NCBI GenBank assembly: GCA_016719945.1
Contig: JADJYE010000003.1
Coordinates: forward strand, 1 to 64,000
DNA length: 64,000 nucleotides
Source: Polyangiaceae bacterium
Lineage (GTDB): Bacteria > Myxococcota_A > Polyangia > Polyangiales > Polyangiaceae
Direction of reading: 5' to 3'
A model generated the notes under the pieces. The model was not told where the DNA came from. It saw nothing but the letters and a program-made list of their open reading frames with translations, and ran no database searches. Every line of letters starts with the position of its first letter. Position 1 is the first letter of the stretch. Positions 16,984 through 26,452 of this stretch are shown here, one piece after another. The translations under genes and the position numbers were made by a program.

Positions 16984-19254
16984 TCAGCTCAGCGGGGGCG
17001 GGCTCACCCCGTGATCGTCCCCGCCCCCATCGGTTGAGCCGGACGGAGTCTGCGGCGTCGAGTAGTACGAGCCGCGCCGGTAGTATTGATACGAGTATTG
17101 ATACTCGTCACGGTTGAGGTTCACCGCGTTGAGAACGATACCGGCGACGGTACTGCCGACCGACCGAAGCTGCCGCACGCCGTGACGCGCGAGGTCCTTG
17201 GACGTCTTGAAGGCACGGACGACGATCACGGTCCCGTCGACGATGGTCGACAGGATGACGGCGTCCGTGACGGCGACGACCGGCGGGCTGTCCAAAATGA
17301 TCTGATCGAACCGCCCCTGCATCTTGGTCAGGAAGGCTCGAAACCGCTCGCTCTGGAGGATCTCGGACGGGTTAGGAGGGATCGGCCCCGCGGGGATGAC
17401 GAAGAGGTTCGGGACCTCTGTCTCCAGGACCGGGTCTTCGTTCGTCTCCTCCAAGAGGGCCGACGTTAGACCCGGCCCAGCAGAAGTGCCGCGCGCACGG
17501 AAGATCCGGTGGACCCGCGGGCGCCGAAGATCGCAGTCGATCAGCAGGACGCGGCGGCCCGCTTGCGCCATCGTGATCGCGATGCAGCAGGCCACCGTGG
17601 TCTTGCCTTCGGCGGGACCAGCGCTCGTGATGAGCAGGCGCCGAAAGGGCTGATCGGGGGCCATGAACATCAGGTTCGTGCGGACCGACCTCGAGGCTTC
17701 TGCGATGCCGCTCATCGGTGCCCGGTGCACGATAAGCTCAGGTTGCTCGGTGAGCTGCCTCTTGCGGGCTCGTTGCGGCCCGAGGTTCGTCTGGTCGAAC
17801 TCCGGGATCAGGCCCAGGAACGTCGCGCCCAGCGTCTGCTCGACGTCCTCGGGAGTCTTCACGGTCCGGTCGAGAAGCCCTCGTCCGAGCGCGGCGCCGG
17901 CGCCGAGCAACAGCCCGAGCGCCAGGCCTGCCGCGACATTCAGCGGCACGTTCGGCTTGATCGGCGCGGACGGTTCCATGGCCTCGTCCACGATCGTGAC
18001 GTTGTTGACGCGCAGGCGTCGGGTCAGATCGGTCTCCTTCGAACGCTCGAGCAGCAGCGAATAGAGCTTCTCGGTGTTCTCCTTCGTTCGGCGCAGTCGG
18101 TTGTACTCGATCTCCTTCAGGTTCAGATCCAGGGCCTGCTTCTTCGCCTGTTCGAAGAGCGCCGAAACGCCGCCTTCTTCCTGCTGGACCGCCGCCAGAT
18201 CTCTGTCCAGCGCACCTTGGATGTTCTTGACCTCGCCGAGGAGAGCCACTCGCGCGGTCTCGAGCCGACTCACGGCTGCGAGCATGTCGGGGTGGTTGCT
18301 CCCGAGGCCGGCCTTCGAGAGGCCGTCTCGCTCCTGCACGTGCCCGACGTAGCGCTCGCGCAGTCCCTGCAGGAACGCGCTGGAGAGGAGCTCGGTCGCC
18401 GGCAGCACGCCAGGGTTGTTCGCACCGATCTTCGCGAGCTGGGTGCGGCGCGCCGATACTTGCTCCTTCTTCTCGCGGAGCATGGCGAGCGTCAGGTTGT
18501 GCTGCGCGATTTCCCGCTGCAGCATGTTCGACTGGTCGTTGAACTCCACCGACAACAGGTTGTTCTGGACCTTGTAGTTGTGGAGGTTGTGCTCGGTCCC
18601 CTCCAGCTCTTGGTAGAGCTTGTCGTGCTCGGATCGGAGCCACTGGGCCGCTTCGTCCGTGGCCTCGAGCATCGTGTCGACGTTCTGCTCGCGATACGTC
18701 TTCACGAGGACGTTCAGGAGTCGTGCCGCGCGCTCCGGGTTCGCGTCCTGGAATCGGACGGTGGCGAGGCGAGACTGTTTGATCGGCTCGACCGAGATGC
18801 GGCCGCGCAGCGCATCGGCGGCGTCTTCCTCGGTCCACGGGTCGAGGTTCGGAGCCTCGACCCCTTTGGGGAGGTTGAGGAGAAACGCGTGATCCCGCTC
18901 GAGCCCGAGCTCTCGTACCACGCCAAGGGCAACCCGCCGGCTCTGGAGGATCTGGTACTGGGTCTCGTAATACTCGCGCGTGTCCCACACGGCGCCGCTC
19001 CCGAGCTCCGACATGCTCTCCACCTTTCCGCCGAGCGGCTTCGGTGGGGTCGGGTCGAACTGCACGACCGCGGAGGCCTCGAAGATGCGCTTCTGTTTCA
19101 TCGTCCAGAGCGCAGCGGCGACTGTGCACAGTGCGGCGACCGCGAGGGCAGTTACCCAGTGCTTGCGGATCGGGCGCCACAGCGCGAGCAGATCGATCAG
19201 GTGCTCGCGATGGACCGAGTCGTCGACCGGCTTGACGGGGGACGTGGCGTTCAA
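16984..19254 (-). CDS. Polysaccharide co-polymerase / bacterial tyrosine autokinase (Wzc type)
   Basis: A 756-residue inner-membrane protein controlling chain length and export of the polysaccharide. An N-terminal Wzz domain lies between two transmembrane helices (about residues 35-55 and 460-480) with an extended coiled-coil (residues 200-430). The C-terminal BY-kinase domain carries Walker A SAGPAEGKTT (about residue 543), Walker A' LLIDCDLRRP and Walker B IILDSPP. The tail holds a tyrosine cluster, YQYSYQYYRRGSYY, the expected autophosphorylation sites. Kinase and co-polymerase are in one polypeptide, as in Proteobacteria-type Wzc. The gene precedes a GT4 gene by 10 bp. Confidence 0.93.
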   Translation of the reverse strand: MNATSPVKPVDDSVHREHLIDLLALWRPIRKHWVTALAVAALCTVAAALWTMKQKRIFEASAVVQFDPTPPKPLGGKVESMSELGSGAVWDTREYYETQYQILQSRRVALGVVRELGLERDHAFLLNLPKGVEAPNLDPWTEEDAADALRGRISVEPIKQSRLATVRFQDANPERAARLLNVLVKTYREQNVDTMLEATDEAAQWLRSEHDKLYQELEGTEHNLHNYKVQNNLLSVEFNDQSNMLQREIAQHNLTLAMLREKKEQVSARRTQLAKIGANNPGVLPATELLSSAFLQGLRERYVGHVQERDGLSKAGLGSNHPDMLAAVSRLETARVALLGEVKNIQGALDRDLAAVQQEEGGVSALFEQAKKQALDLNLKEIEYNRLRRTKENTEKLYSLLLERSKETDLTRRLRVNNVTIVDEAMEPSAPIKPNVPLNVAAGLALGLLLGAGAALGRGLLDRTVKTPEDVEQTLGATFLGLIPEFDQTNLGPQRARKRQLTEQPELIVHRAPMSGIAEASRSVRTNLMFMAPDQPFRRLLITSAGPAEGKTTVACCIAITMAQAGRRVLLIDCDLRRPRVHRIFRARGTSAGPGLTSALLEETNEDPVLETEVPNLFVIPAGPIPPNPSEILQSERFRAFLTKMQGRFDQIILDSPPVVAVTDAVILSTIVDGTVIVVRAFKTSKDLARHGVRQLRSVGSTVAGIVLNAVNLNRDEYQYSYQYYRRGSYYSTPQTPSGSTDGGGDDHGVSPPPLS

Positions 19255-19369
19255 GTCAACTGACCGTGCTTTCGGGCTGGACTCTAGTGTGCGAAGACCA
19301 GCGTTGCCAGACTCGTTGTAGGTTGCCCGGGGGGCTCATCCCGTTCACGCCCCGACCGGCCTGGGCACT

Positions 19370-20321
19370 TCAGCTGGCGGCAGACAGCGGTGCGGCGGCG
19401 AGCTGCGAGGACTGGGCCAGAGACAAAAAGCGCACCACCTCCGCCGCTAGCTCTGGCGTGGGGTTAGGGGTGGCCTCTCCTCTGATGCACGCAGCAAAGT
19501 GCCGGCACTGACGGAGCAAGGGAGCCTCGCCACCCTCGAACGACCATGATCCCGTGGGGGTCGTGAGCACCTGTTCACGTTCGTCCAAGCTCGCCTCGCC
19601 GCGGGTGCCTCGAACGTAGATCTTCCGGACGAGTGTGCTCGCCGAACGGGACCACCGAAACCTAGCCTCGACGCCTCCGCCGAGCGCTGCGAAGAGGCTT
19701 GCCTCTGACGCTGATGCGCTCCCGTCCATCCGTACCGTGGCCACCGGAACGGGAAGCAACGCGAGCAGCGTCGCTACGTCGTGGGGACCTAGTGACCACA
19801 GCGGAGACTCGGTCGAGCGTCGCGCGCCACGGCTCGTCCGTTCTGCGTGGAACTCCATGACCTGACCCAAGTCGCCGGCACGGACCGAGGCGATGAGGTT
19901 CTCGACCGCAGGGTGATGCAACATCAGGTGACCCACCAGCAAGACGCGGTCGGCGCGTTCGGAGGCCGCCAGGACGGCGCGTGCCCCCTGCCTCCTCGAC
20001 CGCGAGCGGCTTCTCGACCAAGACGTGGAGCCCTGCGTCGAAGCACCGCGTCGCGACGCTGACGTGCGAAGCAGGGGGAGTTGCCACGACCACGCCGTCG
20101 ACGCCGCGCTCGAAGACCTCCTCGAGGCTTTCGACCGCCTCGACTCGAGGAGCCAGCTCTCGTGCGCTGACGCGCGCTTTGGCGCACGGATCGCAAACGA
20201 TATCGAGGCTCACCCCGGGCACCCGGGGTGCCGTGGTCAGATAGTTTGCGCCCCAAGCGCCAGCTCCGATCAAGGCGAGGCGAATGGGTTCGCCGGCCAG
20301 TCGGCGCGCAAGGCCCGTCAT
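19370..20321 (-). CDS. Gfo/Idh/MocA-family NAD(P)-dependent oxidoreductase, one frame shift
   Basis: About 317 residues; probably oxidises or reduces a nucleotide sugar. The Rossmann domain starts IRLALIGAGAWGANYL, followed by VFERGVDGVVVATPPASHVSVA and the family's catalytic-lysine motif VLVEKPLAV. Immediately after this, at a G5 run near 19985, the frame is lost. The continuation (AVLAASERADRVLLVGHLMLHHPAV) is one frame over and remains open to the stop at 19370. One missing base restores a normal-length protein. It lies downstream of the GT4 gene at 20372 on the same strand with a 50-bp gap. WlbA-type 3-oxidation of UDP-sugar acids is one possibility; the substrate is not determined. Confidence 0.8.
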
Positions 20322-20371
20322 CGTGGAAATCCCTACCACAAGGAGCCGTGGGCGGGTTGGCTGTGCCACGC

Positions 20372-21526
20372 CTACGAGGCGCGGAGGAGGCGTTCGTAGG
20401 TTGCCTCCACGATGCGGAACACCTTTCGCTCGTCGAAACGCTCCCGCGCGAGCTGGACGCCGCGCGCGCCCAGCTCGCGTCGACGCTCTGCATCGTCCAG
20501 GAGCGAGCTGATCGCGCGACCGAGCGCGCCAGCGTCTTCGACCGGGACCATGAGACCGGTCGCGCCGTCGATCACCGTCTCACGACATCCGCGAATATCT
20601 GTCACGATGACCGGCTTGCCCATCGCGCTGGCTTCCATCACGGAGCGGGGGAAACCCTCTCGGTGGTCTGGGAGGACGAAGACATCCATGAGGGCGTACA
20701 TGTCCTCCACCTGTTCGCGCATGCCCGTGAAGATGCACGCATCCGCGATGCCCTTTTCCTTCGCGCGGTCAGGGCCGAGCGCGTCCGACTTGTGCTCATC
20801 GACCGGACCGACGAGCAAGAGCCGCGCGGTGGGGTGATCGAGCCGGACTCTGCGGAAGGCGTCGAACAGCTCGAGCAGCCCCTTCTCGGCGACCATGCGC
20901 CCCACGAAGCCGATGACGAGGGCGTCCTCGGGGATTCCCAACGCGGACTTGTGCTGCGTGATCACTTCGGCGCTCAAGGCGTCTGGCCGGAAACGCGTGA
21001 GATCGATCCCGTTACCGAGCAGCTCGATTCGCTCCGACGGGCAGATCCCCACCGACACCGCGGTGCGGACGTCCTCCGGGTTCTGGGAGAGGATCGCGTC
21101 GCTCTGCAGGGCGGCGATCTTCTCCATCGCGATGTAGAAGCGGCGCGTCGCGGGCTTCATTCGGTCGTGGAAATAGAACCCATGGATGGTGTTCACGATG
21201 TGAGGTACGCCCGCCGCGCGCGCCGCAAGCTGCCCGAGCAAGCCTGGTTTCGGCGTGTGGGTATGCACGATATCGAAGCGCTCGGGCCGGAGGAGCCTCA
21301 TCAGCTCGATGCGCGCGCGCGCGTCCGCGATCGGGGTCATCGAACGGGTCATCGGGACAGCGATATGGCGGATGCCCTGGGCCTCGATGAAGGGTACGTC
21401 AGGGCCGGGCGCAGAGACTCCGGTGACGTCGAACCCTCGCTCCTTCAAGTAGAGCATCTGATTCAGCAGCAGATAGCGCAGCGACAGGTCGATCGTCGTG
21501 ACGTGAGCGACGCGAACGCGAGTCAT
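20372..21526 (-). CDS. GT4-family glycosyltransferase (PglA-like)
   Basis: A 384-residue GT-B glycosyltransferase. The N-terminus has VAHVTTIDLSLRYLLLNQML. HTHTPKPGLLGQLAARAAGVP and NTIHGFYFHDR are typical of the subgroup that includes PglA and the WfgS-like enzymes acting on bacillosamine-type lipid-linked sugars. The C-terminal half has VGRMVAEKGLLELFDAF and the donor motif REGFPRSVMEASAMGKPVIVTDIRGCRE. The ATG at 21526 overlaps the aminotransferase stop (ATGA), so translation is coupled. By analogy with the Campylobacter pgl order it could add the second sugar (GalNAc in that system) onto Und-PP-diNAcBac; this is inference. Confidence 0.88.
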   Translation of the reverse strand: MTRVRVAHVTTIDLSLRYLLLNQMLYLKERGFDVTGVSAPGPDVPFIEAQGIRHIAVPMTRSMTPIADARARIELMRLLRPERFDIVHTHTPKPGLLGQLAARAAGVPHIVNTIHGFYFHDRMKPATRRFYIAMEKIAALQSDAILSQNPEDVRTAVSVGICPSERIELLGNGIDLTRFRPDALSAEVITQHKSALGIPEDALVIGFVGRMVAEKGLLELFDAFRRVRLDHPTARLLLVGPVDEHKSDALGPDRAKEKGIADACIFTGMREQVEDMYALMDVFVLPDHREGFPRSVMEASAMGKPVIVTDIRGCRETVIDGATGLMVPVEDAGALGRAISSLLDDAERRRELGARGVQLARERFDERKVFRIVEATYERLLRAS

Positions 21527-22654
21527 CGGCTGGCCATGCATGCGGCGGTGACGATCGCGATGACCTCGTCTTGCTCCGCGGGCGCCAGGTTGCTCCCGGA
21601 CGGAAGGCAGAGCCCCCGGTCGAAAAGGTCATCGGCGACCACGCCACCGAGTGCGCGGCAACCATCGAAGACAGGCTGCTGATGCATCGGTTTCCACACG
21701 GGACGCGCCTCGATCTGTCGCTCCGCCAGCGCGAGGCGTACGTCTTCTCGCGTAGCGCCGAAGCGTTCGGGATCGATCGTCAGGCACGTCAGCCAGCGGT
21801 TGCTGCGGGCCGCTGGTGCCTCGGACATGAGCTCGACGCCGGGGAGGTGCGACAGGCCGCGGTGGTAACGCTCGAACACTGCACGCCGTGCCGAGACGCG
21901 CTCCTCGAGCACGCGGAGCTGTCGACGACCGATAGCTGCGCAGACGTTCGACACGCGGTAGTTGTAGCCGATGACGCTGTGCTGGTAGTGCGGCGCCGGA
22001 TCGCGGGCCTGCGTCGCGTAGAACCGCCCGCGAGAGATCGCCTCGCCGTCCGTTCCGAGCAGCATGCCTCCGCCGGAGGTCGTGATGATCTTGTTGCCGT
22101 TGAACGACAACACGCTGAACCGGCCGAAGCTCCGCAGCGCTTTCCGTGATAGGTCGCGCCGAGCGCCTCCGCAGCGTCCTCGATGATGGGCACCTCGTAC
22201 CTCGCGCAGATCCGCTCGAGCCGCTCCCAGTCTGCGCTCTGGCCATACAGATCGACGCCGATCACGGCGCGAGGCAGCCGTCCCCGCTTCGACGCAGCCT
22301 CGAGCTCCTCGGCGACGAGGTCGGGATCGAGGTTCCACGTCGTCCGCTCTGCATCGACGAAGACGGGCCTGGCACCCTGGTAGGCGATTGGGTTTGCGCT
22401 CGCCGCGAAGGTGAGGGTCGAGCAGCACCTCGTCACCGCGCGAGACCCCGAGGAGGATCAGCGCCAGGTGAAGCGCGGCGGTGCCGCTCGAGAGCGCCGC
22501 AGCGTGCGGAACGCCGAGGTACGCGGCGACCTCGGCCTCGAAGGCGTCGACATGAGGGACCGAGCGGCGCGATCCAGTTGGAGGCAAAGGCCTCCTGGAC
22601 CAACTTCAGCTCGTCTTGCCCGAGGTGTGGTGACGAAAGGTAGATGCGAGGCAT
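21523..22654 (-). CDS. DegT/DnrJ/EryC1/StrS sugar aminotransferase (PglE-like), three frame shifts
   Basis: PLP-dependent aminotransferase converting a 4-keto-6-deoxy UDP-sugar to the 4-amino sugar. The full family sequence can be rebuilt. MPRIYLSSPHLGQDELKLVQEAF-NWIAP is in one frame; after a shift near 22565 come AALSSGTAALHLALILLGV and GDEVLL. After another near 22425 come LTFAASANPIAYQGARPVFVD and PIIEDAAEALGATY. After a third near 22145 come RSFGRFSVLSFNGNKIITTSGGGML, with the PLP lysine, and GYNYRVSNVCAAIGRRQL. About 377 residues is normal. It lies between the acetyltransferase (4-bp gap) and the GT4 gene (ATGA overlap). The multiple breaks are probably sequence errors. Confidence 0.83.
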
Positions 22655-22658
22655 GGCT

Positions 22659-23272
22659 TTAGCTCGAAGGACGCGGGCGTGCCGGGACGCCGACGGCCAC
22701 GACCTCGCTTGGAAGATCACGGACCACGGCGCCACCCGCGCCGACAGTGGTCCAGGCGCCAACTCTCCGGCCGGGGATCGCGACAGCGCCGACCCCGAGG
22801 AACGCGCCCTGTTCGATCGTGACGTTGCCCGCGAGGTGCGTACCCGGCGCCAAGTGGACGAAGTCCTCGATGACGCAGTCGTGATCGATCGCCGCCGCGG
22901 TGCTCACGCTCACCTGGGCCCCGATGCGGACGTCGGGCTGCACGACGGCGCCGGCGAAAATGACGCTTCCGGGACCGATCGTGACGCTCGGATCGACGAA
23001 TGCCGAGGGTGGACCAACGAGATCCATGTGCAGTCGAGAGTCGACGACAGCCGCTGGCGCGCTCGGTTGCTGCCGATCGCGAGGATGGCAAGGGTGCGAC
23101 GCGGTAACTCCGACATCGGCCGGATGGCCGCGTTGAGCACAGCGGCGCCGTACTTCGTCGGGTCATCATCGAAGCAGCCAAGCACTCGGACGCCCAACGC
23201 TCCGAGCATCCCGACGATGACCTTGGCATGGCCTCCTGCACCCACCAGCGCCACCGGATCTTCGAGCCTCAC
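22659..23272 (-). CDS. Sugar O/N-acetyltransferase of the PglD/NeuD family, one frame shift
   Basis: About 204 residues; acetylates the 4-amino group of a UDP-4-amino-sugar. The N-terminal Rossmann-like PglD_N domain is visible (VALVGAGGHAKVIVGMLGALG, CFDDDP, LAIGSNRARQRL). It is followed by a left-handed beta-helix of hexapeptide repeats (VDPSVTIGPGSVIFAGAVV, IDHDCVIEDFVHLAPGTHLAGNV) containing the catalytic His. The frame shifts near 23000 at LVHP-SAFVDPSV; one added base restores the protein. GTG at 23272 overlaps the stop of the upstream phosphoglycosyltransferase (GTGA). The operon position and fold match PglD of the diacetylbacillosamine pathway. Confidence 0.85.
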
Positions 23273-23898
23273 GGTGCGCCTCCAGACCCCATGAACTCGG
23301 GCATCGTCACGTGCCCTCCCGCTGAGATCCCCTCCTTGAACATCACACGGCGGAGGGTCGTTGCGATGATCTCGAGATCCAGACCGAGGCTCACATGATC
23401 GACATAGAAGACGTCGAGCGCAAACTTCTCCTCCCACGTGAGGAGGTTGCGGCCGTTCACCTGGGCCCAACCGGTGATACCAGGCCTGACGTCGTGGCGG
23501 CGCGCTTGCTCCGGGGTGTAGCGGCCGAGGTGCTGCATCAACAAGGGACGCGGACCGACGATGCTCATCTCCCCGCGCACGACGTTCCAGAGCTGCGGCA
23601 GCTCGTCGAGCGACGAGGCGCGGATCCAGGCACCCAGCCTGGTCAGCCGCTCGGCGTCGGGCAGCAGCGCGCCGTCCAGTCCTCGAGCGTCGTTCATGGT
23701 CCGCATCTTGTAAACGCAGAACGGGGTACCGTGGAGCCCGGGCCGCTGCTGGCGGAAGAACACCGGCGAGCCCATCGTTGCGCGGACGAGCGCGGCAAGA
23801 GCGCCCACGACTGGCGCCGTGGCGATGAGCGCTGGCACGCTGATCGCCAGATCGAGGGCACGCTTGCCGAAACGCGTGTAGAGGCCTGAAACGCCCAT
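23269..23898 (-). CDS. Undecaprenyl-phosphate phosphoglycosyltransferase, monotopic PglC type
   Basis: A 209-residue monotopic phosphoglycosyltransferase that transfers a phospho-sugar from UDP onto undecaprenyl phosphate and initiates the lipid-linked repeat unit. It has a single N-terminal re-entrant membrane helix (residues 15-40) and lacks the extra N-terminal transmembrane region of WbaP-like enzymes. Key motifs are FFRQQRPGLHG, YKMRTMNDARG, the catalytic Asp-Glu pair in SSLDELPQLWNV, VGPRPLL and RPGITGWAQVNGRN. The C-terminus GISAGGHVTMPEF is characteristic of the PglC subgroup. It opens the tightly packed PglC-PglD-PglE-GT4 operon, which supports diNAcBac-1-phosphate as the sugar transferred. 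Confidence 0.92.
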   Translation of the reverse strand: MGVSGLYTRFGKRALDLAISVPALIATAPVVGALAALVRATMGSPVFFRQQRPGLHGTPFCVYKMRTMNDARGLDGALLPDAERLTRLGAWIRASSLDELPQLWNVVRGEMSIVGPRPLLMQHLGRYTPEQARRHDVRPGITGWAQVNGRNLLTWEEKFALDVFYVDHVSLGLDLEIIATTLRRVMFKEGISAGGHVTMPEFMGSGGAP

Positions 23899-23904
23899 TC
23901 CGGC

Positions 23905-25245
23905 CTACTCGGCGACGTCGATCCTGAAGAGGTTTTGCGCTCCCACCGCGTAGAGCTCCCCGTCCGCGTCCTGCGCGAACCCTGCGATCTGTTGGACGCC
24001 GAGCTCCGCCGTGTGATCGATCACGTCGACGACTGCGCCCTCCTCGTACCGGAGCGACCACATCTGTCCGGTGACCCAGTCGGCGAAGAAGTACCGGCCG
24101 CGCAGCGAGGGGATCCGAGACCCTCGGTACACGTACCCTCCCGAGATCGAGGCGGCGCCGCCCAAGGCGGGATCGTGGGCGTACTCGTGGATCGGCAGCG
24201 TCATGCCGGTCTGGTCACAGGTTTGCGCGTCGTAGCAGTGCCCATCGCCTTCGACGACGTTCCAGCCGAAGTTGAGCCCGACGTCGGAAGGCTTCGCGAT
24301 GTCGACCTCTTCGTACGCAAACTGGCCCACGTCCGCGATGTAGAAGAGCTCGGTGCACGGATCCAGCGTCGCCCGCCAAGGATTGCGCAGACCGATCGCC
24401 CACACCTCGGGCAACCCGCCCGGGTACCCACCGGCGGGCGTGAAGGGGTCGCCCGAGTCGACGTCGATCCGCAGCACCTTTCCGAGGCGGCTCTGCGGAT
24501 CTTGCGCGACCGCCTGGTTTCCACCGCCGTCGCCGAGGAACACATAGAGCAGGCCGTCCGGGCCGAACTCGATCGAGCCGCCGTTGTGGTTCTCAGCCGG
24601 CTGCGTCTCCGTCAGGATCGTCCGCACCTTTACGGGGTTGCCGTGGTCCTCGTCGATCCGCGCGAACTCCGCGATCTCGGTGTTTCCCGTCCCGGCTTGG
24701 CTGAAGTGAATGAAGAAGCGCCCGTTCTCCTGGTAGTCCGGGTGGAAGGCGAGGCCGAGCAGGCCGCGCTCCCCTCCGTACAGGACCTGATCGTAGATGT
24801 TGACGAAGACCTCGGGGCCGAAGGTCTCGGTCGTCGTGTCGAAGATGTGGATCGGACCGGTGAGGTCGCCGATGTAGATTCGGTCGAGATCTCCGGGGGC
24901 AGTGGCGCCGAAGATCGGGACGGCCATGTAGTAGCTGTCCGGCTTCAGCGATGTGATCGTCAGCGGAGGGATCGACCCCTCAGGAGCGTCGCAGTTCACG
25001 GTCGTGTTGGGTGGAGCTCCGCCTTCACCGCCGGCGCCTCCGCCGCCGCTCTGAGAAGCCCCGGCGCCTCCCTCGCCGCCCCCGCCTGCGGGTCCTTGCC
25101 CGCCGGTTGGGCTTCCGCCGCTGCCCCCGCCGCCGGAGGTCGTGTCGTCACCACAGGCAGCGCCGAACGCGACGAGCATCGCAAGAAAGGGCGAGACTGA
25201 TCGATCGGCCCGACGCCAGAACAGCTTCTCGAAGATTTGCGGCAT
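23905..25245 (-). CDS. PQQ-dependent sugar dehydrogenase-like (HHIP/GSDH-type) lipoprotein
   Basis: A 446-residue secreted protein. The N-terminal signal ends at a lipobox-like cysteine (LVAFGAAC), followed by a long Gly-rich linker to about residue 80. The rest is a six-bladed beta-propeller of the glucose/sorbosone dehydrogenase family: RGLLGLAFHPDYQENGRFFIHF, HNGGSIEFGPDGLLYVFLGDGG, RIDVDSGDPF, AIGLRNPWRA, GYVYRGSRIPSLRGRYFFADW. The His-Asn-Gly-Gly segment is the usual catalytic/PQQ region. Whether it oxidises a sugar or is a binding protein is not shown. It ends six bases before the PglC-like start on the same strand, so read-through transcription is likely. Confidence 0.82.
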   Translation of the reverse strand: MPQIFEKLFWRRADRSVSPFLAMLVAFGAACGDDTTSGGGGSGGSPTGGQGPAGGGGEGGAGASQSGGGGAGGEGGAPPNTTVNCDAPEGSIPPLTITSLKPDSYYMAVPIFGATAPGDLDRIYIGDLTGPIHIFDTTTETFGPEVFVNIYDQVLYGGERGLLGLAFHPDYQENGRFFIHFSQAGTGNTEIAEFARIDEDHGNPVKVRTILTETQPAENHNGGSIEFGPDGLLYVFLGDGGGNQAVAQDPQSRLGKVLRIDVDSGDPFTPAGGYPGGLPEVWAIGLRNPWRATLDPCTELFYIADVGQFAYEEVDIAKPSDVGLNFGWNVVEGDGHCYDAQTCDQTGMTLPIHEYAHDPALGGAASISGGYVYRGSRIPSLRGRYFFADWVTGQMWSLRYEEGAVVDVIDHTAELGVQQIAGFAQDADGELYAVGAQNLFRIDVAE

Positions 25246-25330
25246 AGGGGCGACCTGAAGACAAGCCCGGGACGCCCCGGAAATCTACAGACTTCAGCAC
25301 TTGCTCAGGTGCACTGGGCGACGCGGTCGT

Positions 25331-26425
25331 TCACGATCGGCGCAGATGCCGCGCGGCACGAGTGAGCCGCTGAAGCGCTCGCGCCGTCAGGTGCACGGGG
25401 CGCAAAAGGTACGCCGGGTACACCCACCAGGAGCTGGGCTCGAGCCCGTAGATGCGCTCCATCGAAGCGCGGCTCGGCGCCAAGACCGATGCAACCAGGT
25501 CCCGCCGGAACCAAGGGGGCGAGTGGAAGAGCCCGTTCCAATAGAAGCCGCCGATCCGCATGAGCCAACCGAGCTCTGTCGGCTCTCGGCAGGCTTCAAG
25601 GAAGCGCCGGGTAGAGTCGTTGGCTGTGCCGTGCTCGAAGGCTCGCGAGGCGTCGAGCAGGAACGCCAGCTCACGGCCGACCCTGCACAGGCTCGCGAGA
25701 CGATACGCTCGCGAGAGCACCTCCTCCGCGCGGGCGAACCGGGCGATCTCGACAACGTCGGCGAGCGTCTTCACCGCGAGAGGAGGCTCGAGGATCGACG
25801 AAACGAACATGTGATGCACGAGGTGCACCAACGCGAAAGCGAGCGGTTCTGGCTCAGCCTTCAGATCGTCGAGCCCAAACCGCCGGCCGTCGCGGCCCCA
25901 AAAGGCCGTCTCGTGCACCTCGACGATCACCGTGCCGCGCACGAAGTCCGGTAGGTGCTTGGGAGCGCCACCCGCACCGCTCGTTTCGAAGCCCAGCTCC
26001 CGCAGCGTGGATACTACCTTCGCTCGGTCGGCGGGGCGCGTGAGCAGATCGAGATCGACGCATGTTCGCGCACCCAGGTTCGTGATCACGCCCTGCTCGA
26101 GCAGGCTCACTCCCTTGAGCGCGTAGGCGTCGACGCCTCGCGCGGCGAGCGCGGCCCGGATCTCTGAGGACGCACCGACCAGCGAGAGGTTGTGCACGGC
26201 CGCCTCGGCGTGTGCGCGCCGGAGTCGCTGGGCGAGCGCTTCGGGAGCGAGACCGAGGTGATCGCGCGCGCGGAGCGCCGCATACAGCGCCCCCTCGAGC
26301 TCTAGCCTCCGCGCCTCGAGCTCTGCGCCGGCGAGGTCGTCGAGCGCGGGCTGCTGGCCGCCCGCGTGCAGGTAACGGAGCAACGCCTCCGTTTCCATCA
26401 CCGCGCGAGGTGCTCCCCAACGCAT
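25331..26425 (-). CDS. Nucleotidyltransferase-fold protein (NTP_transf_5 / PF14907 type)
   Basis: A 364-residue protein with the uncharacterised nucleotidyltransferase architecture. A helical N-terminus (RARDHLGLAPEALAQRL) precedes the core ALKGVSLLEQGVI and DLDLLTRPADRAKVVSTLRELGF, where the DxD pair is the metal-binding site of the Pol-beta-like fold. VEVHETAFWG follows. A helical C-terminal half ends in a basic tail. The family is frequent in EPS loci and, as I recall, near lasso-peptide genes with PqqD- and HPrK-like partners; its reaction is not established. A second in-frame ATG at 26398 is possible. It is divergent from the deacetylase with fewer than 60 bp between the starts. Confidence 0.7.
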   Translation of the reverse strand: MRWGAPRAVMETEALLRYLHAGGQQPALDDLAGAELEARRLELEGALYAALRARDHLGLAPEALAQRLRRAHAEAAVHNLSLVGASSEIRAALAARGVDAYALKGVSLLEQGVITNLGARTCVDLDLLTRPADRAKVVSTLRELGFETSGAGGAPKHLPDFVRGTVIVEVHETAFWGRDGRRFGLDDLKAEPEPLAFALVHLVHHMFVSSILEPPLAVKTLADVVEIARFARAEEVLSRAYRLASLCRVGRELAFLLDASRAFEHGTANDSTRRFLEACREPTELGWLMRIGGFYWNGLFHSPPWFRRDLVASVLAPSRASMERIYGLEPSSWWVYPAYLLRPVHLTARALQRLTRAARHLRRS

Positions 26426-26452
26426 GCTACGGTCACCAGCTCAGGAGGGTGC

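Noticed and set aside
17509..19263. Long open frame antisense to the tyrosine autokinase
   Set aside because: It has no domain, is rich in Arg, Leu and Glu from reverse-complement codon bias, and the sense strand encodes a full conserved protein.
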